The notes under the pieces were generated by a model. It was not told the DNA's origin and ran no database searches. It worked only from the letters and a program-made list of their open reading frames with translations. Shown piece by piece: positions 12,060 to 24,844 of a stretch of DNA of 64,000 nt. The first letter of the stretch is position 1; every line of letters begins with the position of its first letter. Both the position numbers and the translations under genes were made by a program. Origin of the DNA: Magicicada septendecula (taxonomy: Eukaryota > Arthropoda > Insecta > Hemiptera > Cicadidae); NCBI GenBank assembly GCA_034769895.1, contig CM068373.1:25878120-25942119 (forward strand), in the 5' to 3' direction.

Positions 12060-12700
12060 TTTTAAGTTAGCAGCTCATAGGCTGGTTGGCAGCAGCTCGC
12101 CATTCTTCATGCGTCTCTGCTTTTCTTTTCAACTCATAATATGATGTGCAGTTCATATTGACCATAGCGGGGTTAAAATACTTCATGTAGTCTAAACGGG
12201 GTCGACCTCTGTGATTCTTCCCTTCAATTGTTCCTTCTATTATTCTCTTAACCAACCGATTGTGTCGTAGTATATGCCCTATAAAATTAGCTCTTCTGCC
12301 TTTTAAATTTCGTAGAAAGCTCTTCTCCTCCTGAGCTCTTCTAAAGACTTCCTCGTTCGTTATCTCCTTCCTCCAGCTTATCTTGATTATTCTTCTGTAG
12401 CACGGGGTCTCAAATGCTTTAAGTATTTTCTTGTCCCTTTCTCCAATCGTCCAAGATTCACTCCCGTAGAGGGCAACACTCCACACGTATGTCTTTACTA
12501 GATTCTTCTTTATTTTTAGGTTTGATAGAGTTTGACGTGAAGAGGTTTTTCTGTTTGTTGAAAGCAATTTTTAGCCTGGTTAATTCACTTTATAATTTCC
12601 TTACTGCTACGTCCACCACTTGTGATTTTACTTCCTAGATAGTTATATTCTTTAACTGCTTGGAGAATATTATTTCCAAGAAATGAACAGCTTTATAATG
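12060..12700 (-). mobile_element. LINE relic, C-terminal part (copy 1 of a family)
   Basis: A 166-codon open part (12,067-12,567) reads KTYVWSVALYGSESWTIGE, DKKILKAFETPCYRRIIKIS, WRKEITNEEVFRRA, NFIGHILRHNRLVKRIIEG and GKNHRGRPRLDYM. This is the usual C-terminal region after the RT domain of arthropod LINEs. The segment above 12,567 continues in another frame. Positions 12,400-12,690 match 13,296-13,570 closely, so both come from one family. Confidence 0.9.
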
Positions 12701-13265
12701 GATGCTTCTCTTGTACCTTAGGATAAAAACGTGACTTAATTAGAAGTAATTACCATGATTGGCATTAAAGAAAATTATAGCGATACGTGTGTGTGCATAC
12801 TCAGTCGAGAATAATTACACGTTTCTGCCATTCCGTGTTCATGAAGATTACAATGCGCTCAACGCTGTAATACAGGGGTAACTGATACTTGATGAATAAC
12901 TTTATACTCTACACTTTACGTTGTCTGCATTTTGTGTTTCTACGAGAGTAACAATATTTTGTGTTGTTTCAACGAAGACTGAATAAACGAAACGTGATAC
13001 CTTGAATACTGCAGAGATGTATCTATAATAATGTTTACTTACTTACCCGTTGAACAATACACCTTTATACCACAACAGTGATTTCTGTTGAAACAATATC
13101 CAGCTAAATTTACATACGAATGCACATAAAGTAAACAAAACAGGTAACTAACTTTGTTGAGTCTATATACGTCAGACCAAACACTACGATTTTATAAACA
13201 AACGGAACAAAATTGTTAGCTAATATAGTCACCATAAAATAGAAAATTTATTTGTATGAGATTAA
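12701..13265. other. A+T-rich spacer
   Basis: Lies between two copies of one LINE family. Nothing else recognised. Confidence 0.4.
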
Positions 13266-14370
13266 AATTATAAGGTTCTTATATTCTGTAGCACCAGGTA
13301 TCAAATGCTTGGAGTCTTTTTTCGTCACGTTCTCCAATTGTCCAAGATTCACTCCCGTATAGGGCAACACTACACAGGTATGTCTTTACTAGATTCTTTC
13401 TTATTTTTAGGATGATAGTGTTTGAAGTGAAGACTTTTTTTTGTTAGTTGAAAGCAATTTTAGCCTGGTTGATTCTGCTTATAGTTTTCTTACTGCTACG
13501 TCCATAACTTGTGATTTTATTTCCTAGTTAGTTGTATTCTTTAACTGCCTGGAGAAAATTTTTCCAAGAGTTATTCTGATTGGATCTTCTTCCTTTCGAC
13601 TACAGACTAGGACTTTGGTCTTTAATTTACTTTTTGTCATATTGAATTCATTCTTTACTACTTGATCTATTGTGTCAAAAATCTTTTTTTGTAGATCTTC
13701 GTTGCTCTACGGAGTGACTGCTATGTCATCTGCAAACCTAAGCATGTCCACTTTTTTTCCATGTATGTTTCCTCCGAGATGGGTGTCTTGTTTTCCTCTA
13801 TCGATTGCTTCTTGGACATACAAGTTAAACAAACATGGAGACAGAGAACATCCCTGTCTTAATCCTTTCTCAATGTTCTCTTGATGGTTTCCACATCAAA
13901 CTATGCCTGCCTCGTGATTGTAAAATTCTGGATCAATCTTCGTTCTTTGTAGGGCACTCCTGTTTTGTGTAGAATACTGAACAGATTGTTCCACTTAACT
14001 TTGTCAAAGGCCTTTGCTAAGTCAACAAAAGCTACAAATGTCGCTTTGTCTTTCCTCAATCGTGTTCCTATTATCTGTCTCAATGCCAAAATTGCCTCCC
14101 TTGTTCCCATATTTTCCTAACACCAAACTGATTTTCTGTCAAACGGCTCTCTATGTTACTTCCTATTCTTCGAAGGATGATTTGGGTAATTATTTTTTAT
14201 GCATGAGACTCCAGGCGTAACGTTCTTTAGGCCTTGCATGATCGGGCATTCAATCTTTTAGGTATTGGCACTATGATACACTTAGAAAAGTCTTCTGGCA
14301 ATTCTCCTGTCTCATACATTTTGCAGACTAAATCATAGAGTTGTGTTTTTAGTTTCTTGTGCTTGTGCTT
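13266..14370 (-). mobile_element. LINE relic, RT part (copy 2 of the same family)
   Basis: On the minus strand the RT reads GTREAILALRQIIGTRLRKD and FVAFVDLAKAFDKVKWNNL (14,110-13,901). A catalytic region with FADD-like residues lies near 13,740, and the conserved YGSESW region lies near 13,350. Stops and frameshifts are frequent. The sequence at 13,296-13,570 is a near duplicate of 12,400-12,690. Confidence 0.88.
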
Positions 14371-15124
14371 GTTGCATACAAATGCTAAATTAGCTGAATA
14401 TTTCAGTCTTTATACTTTAGTTTTCTTGTACGTTGTCAATTAATTTTGCAAACAAGCGTTTAATGATGTGTTAGGACTTGATTTGTCCGCCTAGGTAAGT
14501 GTGTTTATAAGCGTTTTCAGACAATTTGAATATAACTTACTTAGTAGATCACGAAAAACATGAGATTCACTGCATATAGACGCCCTTTCTTTCAGAACAA
14601 ATCTAGTAATATTTACTTTTATACAGAATAAATAAAATCAAAACTAGTTATTTTAAGATTTTGCATTAAAATGAAAGATGAATATAATATTACATTCTCA
14701 TAAATACAAAATTTTGGTGTGCGTACGTATGTGTGAGAACCCATATAGGCTAGTTGTTATTGCAGAATACAAAATTTTTTGTAATTTGTCGAGTAAATGA
14801 ATACCATGAGCGCCAATCAAAAAAATGTAATATTTTTTAAACTAAACTATATGAATAATAATTGTCAAAATAAATGTAACATTATTTAGTAAAAGCCAAT
14901 ATCTAATTTTTACAAAGTTAATAAAAAACACATTTATAAAAATTAGTAATTATTCAAATTTTACTAAAGTTTTTTTCGTATAGGCCTATGTTTGCTGAAA
15001 TGTTTTCTTGTAATTATAATAATTTTTATTAAAAAAAATAGAATTTATACAAACCATTAGATGATTTGTACTTATTAGATATAATTACTTTAGATTGAAA
15101 ATTTACTTGTTGAGAAAAAGATAT
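14371..15124. other. Strongly A+T-rich DNA
   Basis: No coding potential or repeat structure recognised. Confidence 0.4.
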
Positions 15125-15948
15125 TATTACGACATTTCAGAACATGCTTTCTCGGCTATTCCAGCGGAACCAGGCTATAATGTTTGTGTGCGTACATGTT
15201 GCTGCTACTTTGAGATGGAGGACAATTTCGTGACAATTATGACGCGTCTGTAGACGAGAATGATCCATATTTCACCAGTCCTCGCGCGCTGTTTGCAAAA
15301 CCGCAATCAATTACGTTCTGGTGTTTTCTAGTCACGCTGAAGCGTAGTATGGATTATTCTGGAATTTCAGCGGGGTATAAATACAAGCACTCAACGACGC
15401 TTAGTTCAGTTTGAGTGGCGAATTATTCCAGTGCGTTTCGAAGTATTGTGGCTAAGTGTTATGTGTTTTATAAATGTGCGAGACCCTATTAGTTGACATT
15501 TTTATTGCGTGTGAACAATTTTTATTCGATTTGTTGTAAGAGACTATCTTGTTGAGTGTGATATTTAATTAAACAAATTGTTCACACGCAATAATAATGT
15601 CTACTAATATAAAATACAATTGTATTACAATTGTCCCGCACAAATATAAAACACATAGCACTTCGCCACAATACTGCGAAACGCACTCGTATATATTTCA
15701 ACTCAAACTGAACTGAGCGTCACTGAGTACTTATATTTATACCCCGCTAAAATACCAATTTGCGCGTCAGAACGCTACTAGAAAACACCATAACTTAATT
15801 GACTGCTGCCTTGCACACAGCGCGGGCGGCCGAGCGAATTCTGGCACAATCTAGTTAATGCGTTGAGAATCACGTACGCATACACATTACAGCCGGATTC
15901 CACTGGAACATTCGAGAAACACGTAGATTGTTCCATAATGTTGTAACA
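15125..15948. mobile_element. Inverted pair of LTR copies (B and C) forming one unit
   Basis: Copy B (15,125 to about 15,545, plus strand) and copy C (about 15,570-15,948, minus strand) are diverged relatives of the 592-bp LTR at 54,922. They are arranged tail to tail and both lose their 3' part at nearly the same place. Each keeps the core promoter block (ggtataaata, then acgcttagttcagtttgag). The centre pairs attgcgtgtgaacaattt with its reverse complement. Both outer ends are LTR 5' ends, and the flanks are atat and gtat, so the pair may have moved or formed as one foldback unit. A fossil without genes. Confidence 0.75.
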
Positions 15949-16640
15949 GTATGATTTATTGATGTACCATTGTAATAAATTATTTCATGTCAAAATCTGA
16001 ATTTTTCAAATATATTTATACACTGAAAACTGTTTAAAAATTAAGTTCCTGTTCTGCCTCACCATCACCTATTGTATGCACTGTTTCTTATTACGTGTAA
16101 CAGCTAAATTTTTATTGTATTCGACTATTACTGTTACTCCTACTACTACGATGCCTTGCTATATTAAGTTTTTTGTTTTGTTTATTACTTTTCTTAGCTA
16201 TTAAAATGAGACGCCATCACATTATGGCTCTAGAACTGTGTAGGCCTATATTACTGACTTGATAACAGGTGACTTGATAATTTCACTAGCCATAATAACA
16301 GGTTCTTGCTTTTAGCGAAATTCTTAAACAAAATTGCTAAAAGGATCTACGTTACTATACGCTGAACACCTTTAGTGTTTGGGACTCGTTAGCAAACAAT
16401 CGTGTTGTCAAAGCAAACACTTAAAAGATTTGTCTGTGAAGAAAAAGTAATTTAACACGTCTATGTAATTATGGAGTTACATGCAAATTGCGCCTGCAAA
16501 TGTTTGTGTAACATTTGGATTTAAAAGATAAATATTACAGAATAAAAGAATGTATAAAGATATGGATTCGAAACATATCTTAATGTAATAATTACGTTAC
16601 GCCTTGTAATCAAGTGAAATATTTTTTTTTTTATCATCAT
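15949..16640. other. A+T-rich spacer
   Basis: Nothing recognised. Confidence 0.4.
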
Positions 16641-17525
16641 TATCATCATCAAGGATTAAACCAAGGATGGTTTGTTCCGGTCTCAAACAGGCAAAGATTA
16701 GAACTGGTCACTGGAGAGCTTCCTGGGACGTCCCACACCACTCCGTCCCTTTGGCTTATAGTTCCATAGTTGTTTGGAGATGCGGCAGTCATCCATTCGG
16801 CAAAGATTTTCATAACCAATTCTCCCGATACTGGGCGACCGTGTCGAGTATACGCATAATATTCAGTTCCTACCGTATATCTGTGTTTATTCTATGATCA
16901 TGGAGAGTATACCCTGCCACGTGCCTGAGAAGTATCATTATAGCAGTTTTGGGTGCGACTGGCCTGGCCTTTCGTTAAAGTCCAGTTCTCAGACCCACAG
17001 AGAAGAGTCGGAAGGGCCATCACCTTGTACAATTTTAGGTGTGTTTCTTTACTTGCCGACTTAAGAATACGCCTAAGGGTCCCGCACATAAACTTGAACT
17101 TATATAAGCATCTTATTCGCGACGTTGTTGCTTGTATTATAATACACACTGTAGCCAAGGTATTAAAAATTTCGGACTTGTTCCAGGACAGGATCATCTA
17201 TAATAATTTTTGACCGTACGGGAAGAGTTCCATGAAAGGCCATCACGTTGGTTTTAAGTATAGTTATTTGTAATCCCTAGTCTTTTCAGATTAGATTAAT
17301 AAATGTAGGTATACTCATCTGCAAGCTATTTTCCGAGTCCGACAAAATAGCCTGATCGTTCGCAAACAACAACCTGTCAATTGTAGAGTGACCAATCATA
17401 AAATGCTCTGGAAGACACATCTGCCAGTTTTGTATTACATCTTTAATATATAAATTAAAAAGAGAAGGTGATAATGGACACCCTTATCGTACCCTACAAT
17501 TGGTCAGGCCAACTCTAGGACCTGT
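16641..17525 (-). mobile_element. LINE relic with (GAT)n-type 3' tail, minus strand
   Basis: The 3' end at the left reads, on the minus strand, a gatgatgataatgatgat tail followed by a run of A. The coding relic above it includes KLYKVMALPTLLCGSENWTL (about 17,020) and a decayed catalytic segment LLFANDQAIL (about 17,360), where family members have FADD. Stops interrupt most of it. Confidence 0.85.
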
Positions 17526-17554
17526 TCTCGGATTCGCCGCTTCAATTTAAATTT

Positions 17555-17860
17555 TATTCTATTCAGACAGCCGAAATAAAATTTCTAAGAGGGACGCAAG
17601 GTTGTCCTCTCTTGGATCGGAGAAGGAACGTGGATATTGGACGAGATTTAAACATTGTATCATTGAACAAGTAGATGAACACCACAGAAGGAGGTGGGTG
17701 TGAACACTTGAATCGCATGCCTGCTATCCGTCTACCTGTGGCTGCCTTGGTTTATCAGCCTACTGCGAAGAGAAATGTCGGTAGACAGAGGAGGAGATGG
17801 GTTCCGGAACAGATCTAAGGTCTAGTCCTTGGAATGGTGATGATGATGATGATGATCGAA
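17555..17860 (+). mobile_element. LINE 3' fragment with (GAT)n tail, plus strand
   Basis: The C-terminal tail of a LINE: AEIKFLRGTQGC, then LNRMPAIRLPVAALVYQPT and RNVGRQRRRWVPEQ, then the 3' tail tggtgatgatgatgatgat. It lies head to head with the minus-strand LINE at 16,641-17,525. Both have their own 3' tail, so these are two insertions and not one inverted copy. Confidence 0.85.
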
Positions 17861-18254
17861 TTGGCGGGTGGGATAATTGTGGAAGAGACTAAACGAATAG
17901 TAGACTAAACGATGTGGGTCGTCGTCAGCCTTGTGCGCATTGATAATTCCTTCCTCGTGACGTTAAGCAGTCAACAAGTACAGCACCTTATCAGGTAAAC
18001 CTCTGCTACAGAGTACGTTTATCTGCTCTAGTTTCATAAGCTTGAATGTGTAAGAATGATTTGTTGTGCGTCTACTGATTGTACGAACCATGGCAGTCAT
18101 CACGAGTCGTTAAGACATTATTTTAACCTTTTTCTTAAAAACGCCCAAACAAAAGCAAAACATTTATTAATGCGATTCTTAAAATTATTATTAATCAATG
18201 GTGCAATATACTCATTACAGATTTTAAGGTTTTGGACATTAGCCACGTAAGTTA
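17861..18254. other. Spacer with one weak cysteine-containing frame
   Basis: A 64-codon plus-strand frame (18,056-18,250) begins MICCASTDCTNHGSHHES, faintly like the start of a THAP zinc finger. The rest of that domain is not seen. Treated as unproven. Confidence 0.2.
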
Positions 18255-18470
18255 AAATTAGGAAACACGACATTTCTTAAAATCAGAGGTCGTCTTCAGG
18301 CAAACAAAAAATTAATACAAAGATAAATCTATCACTAACAAATATTTATTTAACTGTTTGAAGATATCTGTTTGTTTGTGATAGATTTATTTTTGTATTA
18401 ATTTTTTATTTGCCTAAGACGACCTGTGATTCTTTAGAGGTCAAAACGTCGTGTTTCTTAATGTTAATTT
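18255..18470. repeat. Inverted repeat of PLE-terminus type with hammerhead-like cores
   Basis: The left arm (18,262-18,345) and right arm (about 18,370-18,465) are near reverse complements, sharing ggaaacacgac, gtcgtctt and aatctatcac blocks. The minus strand of the left arm reads CTGAAGA, then a GACCTCT block. The right arm reads CTAAGAC, a gacct/aggtc stem, then AAAACGTC. This is the layout of the hammerhead-like cores seen at PLE ends elsewhere in this window. Confidence 0.7.
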
Positions 18471-19139
18471 ACGATGACCAATGTTTGAAACCTTATAATT
18501 TGTAAAAAGCAAACCAGTCGAGTCGACTGACGTTGTCGTAACTCGTGACGTAATTACGTTGCGACAATTCAACGTATATACGCAATTTAAGTAACGAATT
18601 ATTATAGCAGCATCAAATGCAAGTTTTCGTAACGGATGCCGCCATCTTGGTTTCCAACACCTCCGCTCCCTCCATTCGCCATACTCTAATCCCCTGTTTC
18701 CTAAGCGCTATGCACCTTCAAAGGTTTTGGTCTTACGATATTACACACGTAAACTTACATTAGGCCTATGTAAATGGTTTCGTTCGTAATCTTACGGTAA
18801 GCCATGCAACTGATGATTCAATAATCAGTGGATGCCGCAATTAGAATACTTTGAAAAATTATAATATCTTCCGCTACTTTAGAAACTCGGTCGCCGATTA
18901 TTCTCCATGTATCGGAAGCCTGTCAGTAAACGATAACACACATTAGCGCGCGCGCACACCCACACACACACACACACATATATACCACCTATCAACCGTA
19001 GTCAGTTGAATATTAGGAGTTCAGCAAAACGTTTTGCGATAACAACAGTGTTCTAGAAAGAAATATTTCTTAATTTTGCTAATAAATAAATAATGAGTGT
19101 CGATTTACTTGGCGTAAAATAATTTATCCCACTGCTTAA
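18471..19139. other. Spacer with CRE-like and YY1-like sites and a CA repeat
   Basis: Near 18,520-18,570 there are two gtgacgt/tgacgt motifs. Near 18,640 gccgccatcttgg matches the YY1 consensus on the reverse strand. A ca dinucleotide run lies at 18,958-18,978. With no transcript start or exon beside them, a promoter is only a possibility. Confidence 0.25.
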
Positions 19140-19540
19140 AGTCTCCATTCTAATTTTATCCTTCAAGAAGTTTTTGATATTAATGTTTACAGTTAGTACA
19201 TCTAATTAAAATCTGCTCATTTAAGTTAAGTTTCAAGTAAGTAAACTTTACACTGTTTCGAGTCTCGAGCACTGTTTACACAATGCAAGTGCGAGACATT
19301 ACGTAGTCTCAGACACAAGTTGACTTGATGAGATGCAAATTGGGCGGGAGTAGTTACAAACAACATACTCTCTATCAACTGGCATACGGAACTCTGTGCA
19401 GCAAGCAAACTTAATGTTATCTCTACACTCGACACGTCTCCTCTAATACAACGTTCTGCTGGAGAAAACATTACACTGTAATACAGTTACTGCAGAGTCA
19501 ATGAACTGTCTAGCCGTATACACGTCTCATTATTATTGTG
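19140..19540 (+). repeat. Unclassified 0.5-kb repeat, copy 3
   Basis: Same family and orientation as 7,590-8,850 and 8,840-9,365. Blocks acaagttgacttgatgag, gcaaattgggcgggagtag and tctacactcgacacgtctc are shared. The 5' part is shorter than in copy 2. Confidence 0.8.
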
Positions 19541-21764
19541 TACTAGGTTTTGTTTTCCAGCCTGCCATAGTGTTTTGGCTGTACCAACCCATGGTGGGTG
19601 TTTAAACAACGACCAAACCATTTATATAATATACTGTGACTGTGAAAATTAATATATCAAACCAGCGTTAGTACCTTTATAATAGGATGGTAAAAGTGAA
19701 ACCTGTTTTAAAATTTCTACATTTAAAATATCAATTGTTATGTAAAAAGAAATCCGTTGCTAGGCAACAGAATGTAAGTCTACTACAAAAAATTTATACA
19801 GACCTTGTTCCCTGTACTCCTTTGTGTCCAGCTGATAAACGTGATAGCCTCTGTCAAAGGTTAAGGTTAAATCTGTGAACGTTGCGTAAAATAAATAAAA
19901 TTTCTACTTGCAAAGGTCTCCTCCCTCTCTCTCTCTCCCTCTAGAGATCATTCATCTCTGTCCTCACATTGCCCTTCACGGAGGTCCCATTCACTCACTC
20001 ATTGACATTCTAATCTGGAAACCAGAGCGGGTTTCCACGCCATGGGATGTCTACATGTAGACACGCCCGTACCAGGAGCTTGCCGGCTTTCAATATCAGT
20101 GTTTCCGTCCACACGCGTTCTTCATTTTATTTCATCATTCCTCAACCTTTCTCTTCTCAAAACTGTGACCGTCAAAATTCATCCGACTTTTCATATTTGT
20201 TCTACAGATTTTGTATTTTCACCTTGTTTTCTAGGGTTCCGTAACACGTTATTCCTACACCCGATACATTTCCGTGATATTTCTTATATGTCTTTATCGT
20301 TTGTCTCTCACGATGTGTAATAATAATTATACTCGTCTCTTTATTCGATAATTCTTATATCGTGTTGATAGTCATATTATACATACATAGGCCTATGTGT
20401 GTGTGTGTGTGTGTGTTTGTGTGTATTGCGACAAAACAAATATAAGGCATAGTGTTAAAAACACAATAATAATAGAGTCTTTTATCTGGAGTAAAAGTAG
20501 CACTATTTAAATTAATAATTTAATTTTATTATTTGAGTTCTAATACCCAATAGGATTTTAGAAAACGGGCAACTCGTTGCTAAGATTCCGTACTCGTAAC
20601 CCTTATGTAGAAACGAATACTTATAAGAAAAACCCGCACAGAGAGAGCGTCTGTTAAGGTCGAGCTGGTAGGTGGAACTGACCGAAACTTCCTTCGCTGA
20701 GACCCAATCTCGTAAATGAAAATAGGGGCCTTTGATTGGCCAAAACCCCTAGACACAGATGACAGAAATCCTGCACAATTTGGCTGAAATCTGCAAAAGC
20801 AGGTACCGTATAGATTATATCAAAAATTTTTATGACTTTTAGAAGATAAGGATTCTTTAGAAGGATGAATTATGTTAAAAAATACATATTAAAATAATAT
20901 ATGTTTTGAGTCTTTGACATGAGAAGAATGTAGCGCTAATTTAGAAGCAAGAGCTATCCAAGTCTCCATTCAATACATTCAATACAATAACCAGAGTTAT
21001 TGATGTAAATACGAATAACACGCGCACACGCCCACTCGAGCACTCAATTCGCACTTAACATGACAAACAATAAATTTATGGGCATTTTGACATACAACAA
21101 CTATTTACCCATTTCTTAATTCACAGCTTATAGCTATTTTACAAATTTTAAACAAAATAAATTTTCAACATATCGATAACGTCATAAATTGGTATAAAAG
21201 CATGCAGTCCAAGTTACAAATACCCTTTCTGCGATGTTCCATTGCAGGAATATCCCTCCATGTATAAAAAAAAATATGTTTACATGTCCACAATTTTTTT
21301 TTTTTATAAAATATTAAATAATATTACCTCCATTTTATAACAATATAACAAAACTCAAAATAAATAAATAATACTTTTCAATCTAAAAAAATCGTTCTTC
21401 CACAATAAATTTGACATCTGTCACTTTGAATGTAAACAAATCCAACACGTGGTTGATATCTCTTTTATTCTTTGACCCAGATAGATTAGCTAATATAAAA
21501 AGTTCATGACATCATAACACCTACGCCACACAATCAACGCTCATCACCTTTACTGATATTTTTTTCAATCATACATGAATTTACACATTTTCATTTAATT
21601 TAACAATTAATTTATGACATTCATTCTTTATATACCGAGATATACGTGAACTCATTAACTTTTGACATAATATTTTCGTAATGAGGACGCATCGAATTTC
21701 CCAATAGTTTGTTTGTAACATGATTTATAACAATATAAGTATGTTTTCCCACCTGTTCAGATAA
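19541..21764. other. Unassigned A+T-rich DNA with short microsatellites
   Basis: Contains a CT-rich run near 19,920-19,942 and a gt dinucleotide run at 20,396-20,424. Open frames up to about 92 codons (20,042-20,320) show no motif. No transposon ends recognised. Confidence 0.4.
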
Positions 21765-24700
21765 CATGAATGGACCATTATATTATAGTCTGTTGATCTT
21801 AGCTGTTTTGTTATCACTACTAAGATCAATGTTCAAAGCTCTGAGTAATATTAATTCGCCTACTCTAAATGACTGCAGCTTATGCTCGGAATTTAGTTTT
21901 TCTGTACGCTGTTCTGCAAACTTCTTTATCCGCTCCTTCGCATCCAAACGCTTAATCTAGTTCGGAACCGGCAAATTCTGAGTGGCTATCCGTTTTACAC
22001 ATTCACTCCAAACACGCTTCGGTTGAACATACGAATTCAGCTCTAACGGTGTATATCCAGTAGTGGTATTGTAACTACCATTTATGGCGTTCTCGAAACT
22101 CAAGATACTCTGGCCATTTACATTGGTTGGTGTTACAATATGTTCTGAATAATCGACCGAGCTCCCTATTGACTCTCTCGGCAAGATCTCCTTGAGGTCT
22201 CCTAATGGATGTCAATACCATTTTTATGTTCCTCTTCTCCAACACAGCTTTCCATTTCTTATTTTGGAATTGTTTGCCTTGGTCGGATAGGATCTTGTTG
22301 ACATGGCCATACTTAGTGATGTACTTTTCCAGAATTATTTTAAGTACATCATCCGTCGTGGGTCTACCTATTGCATAATGACTTACATTCTTTGTGAAGG
22401 CATCAGTACACACAACCAGATTTCTCATACCCCGAGACGCACGTGGTAATGGACCAAGGAAATCGATACATAATAATTCATTCTTACCCTCCATCACTAC
22501 GTTTCGCATTTCTACATACGTCTGATGGTTTCGGTATTTGGCTGTCTGGCAGGTGTGGCAGGTACGAAGAACTGACTTGACTTTCCTGGCCATGTTCATC
22601 CATATAAAGTCCTCCCGCAGCGTCAAGTAGCACTTGTATGCTTCCGCATGAGGAAGACTTTCATGGCATGTCAAGTTAGGTCCTCCACAAGATGGTCCGG
22701 AACCATTATCTTTCATCGTCCGTCTATAAGTTTCTACAAGACATTGTTAACAATTTGAAATTTGGGATTTTCTTTAATTTGGATTTCATTTATGATTTTT
22801 TTTAATTTTTTCGTCTCGTTGTTGTTCATTGTTAATGTTTTTAAGTAAAGATTTGAGCTCGTTTGGTAACGCAGATTTAACAGCTAATATTTGAATTTCA
22901 TTTTTATCAGAGTATAAGTTTCCTGCTGCACAGGTGGATAACGACTTAGAGTATCCGCCATCTTGTTGTCACTGGCTTTACAATAATTAATACTGAAATC
23001 ATACTCTTGCATAGCCATTATCCAGGGTGACATACGGACATTAGCAAGTTTAAGCAAGTTTACATTTTAATAGAAACAGCAAAGCTTGGTTATCAGATAG
23101 AATTTCAAAACGTTTACCTACTAAATAATATCTAAATTTACTATCACAACACACAATCGCTAAAACTACTTTTTCTGACGTAAAATAATTTCTTTCAGCA
23201 CCTTTTAATGAACGATTGACATACGCGATAACTTTAAGTTCCCTGTTATCATTCCGCTGATACAGAAATCCACCAATGGCATAATCAGATGCATCGCAGT
23301 TCAATACATATATCCCCTCATTCTCGGGGTGAAACACGTGTAGATTTTCCTTAAACAACTCCTTTACTACGTTAAATGCCTCTTCTTGTCTTATCTTCCA
23401 TCGCCATTTGGTATTTTTCCTAAGTAGTTCCAGCAGTGGTTCAATTGTTTTAGCATATGCAGGTGCGAACCGACGGTAATATCGGGTAAGTCCTAGAAAA
23501 GCTCTGATATCCTTCACTTTTTTAGGTGTTGGAAATCCCGTGATGGACCCGTACTAACACCCTGCGCAGATATGATGTGACCTAAAAACTTTATTTCGGA
23601 CTTCCCAAACTCGCACTTTTCGTAGTTGAGCACCAAGTTGGCCTGACGGAGTTTGCTGAACACTATGTCGAGATGTTTTAAGTTCTCGTCAAACGATTTG
23701 GATATTATTAAGATGTCGTCAACAAATACACTCACGAAATCCTCAACCACTGGACCAAATGCTAACTCCAAACACTTTACCATCGCCGCGAGGCTCGTTA
23801 CTGATCCAAATGGAACTACCTTAAATTGGTAGCATTTATTCTTATATAAGAACGCAGTAAATTTTCTGCTATCTTCAGCTAACGGTATCTCCCAGAATCC
23901 ACTCTCAAGATCTAAACGAGACATATACTTAACACCTTGGCATTTTGTAAACAAGTTCTCGGCATTAGGCGCACAGTTAAAACATTTTTTGTTATGCTAT
24001 TTAAAATTCGCATATCTAAACATATCTTTATTTGATTATTTTTCTTCTTTACAATTACCATATGATTAAGTAAATTACTGTTGGAACGTTCAATGATGTT
24101 ATCATCCAACATTTTTTTAATTTCCTCATCCACAAGTTTTGGTAGTGAAGTGGAATCGGATATGTGTTACGCACGAATTTATTTTCGTCAGTAAGTTCTA
24201 TTTCATGTGTGTATACGTGCGTTGTAGTGTGGTTGTTTTCAAATGTTGCCGTATGTTTGTTTGTCAGCTGGTTCAGTTTGTCACGCTGTATTGAGGTTAA
24301 TTTATCTGTATTATTATTGTTTTTGTTTACCACTAGCTTGGCCGTAGGTTTGGTTATGTGGATGTACTTCGCCTCCGAATCATTATCAATGTCAACATTA
24401 CCTAACTCTTCACTATGCTCCTTATTACTAACAGTACATATTAATTTATTATTTTTAAAATCGATAATTGCATTTATTTTTTTAAGTGTCCGTTCCTATA
24501 ATAACATCATAAATTAAATTTTTAACAACTAATACAGGTGTTTCAAATTCCATACCTTGAGATGAAATGTTTATATACGCTTGTTTATTTACTTTTTGTA
24601 ACTCATCAGTGGCGGTTTTAATGGTGGTATTGTTTATAGGTAAGATTGGTACCTTTTTAAATTCCACTATGTTTTTGTTTACAAAATTCTCACTAATTAA

Positions 24701-24844
24701 TGATATTTGTGCGCCACTGTCTATTAGCACATTACCTATACAATTATTTATTCTTACTCTTAATACACTACATCTACTTGCTAACTTATCACTTATGTTA
24801 ATGCATACAAAAAAAAACAGCTGAAAAAAAGTTATTTTAAACAC
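21765..24844 (-). mobile_element. Decayed Ty3/Gypsy pol fossil
   Basis: Read on the minus strand, parts appear in Gypsy order. They are an aspartic protease with DSGA (about 24,700), RT with YMSRLDLESGFWEIPLAE and FVDDILIISKS (about 23,920-23,700), RNase H with NCDASDYAIGGFLYQ (about 23,300), and integrase. The integrase has CHTCQTAK, CIDFLGPLPRASRG and LSDQGKQFQNKKWKA (about 22,560-22,230), then its C-terminal region. It belongs to the same lineage as the young element at 32,138-41,869 but is clearly diverged. It is broken in many places (about six or more). No gag or LTRs are recognised; the 5' side ends against a PLE fragment. Old. Confidence 0.9.

Noticed and set aside
18056-18250. Possible THAP zinc finger
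   Set aside because: Only the first cysteines fit; the remaining domain residues are missing.
18637-18652. YY1-type motif gccgccatcttgg as a promoter
   Set aside because: A single motif without an initiator, exon or open frame nearby.
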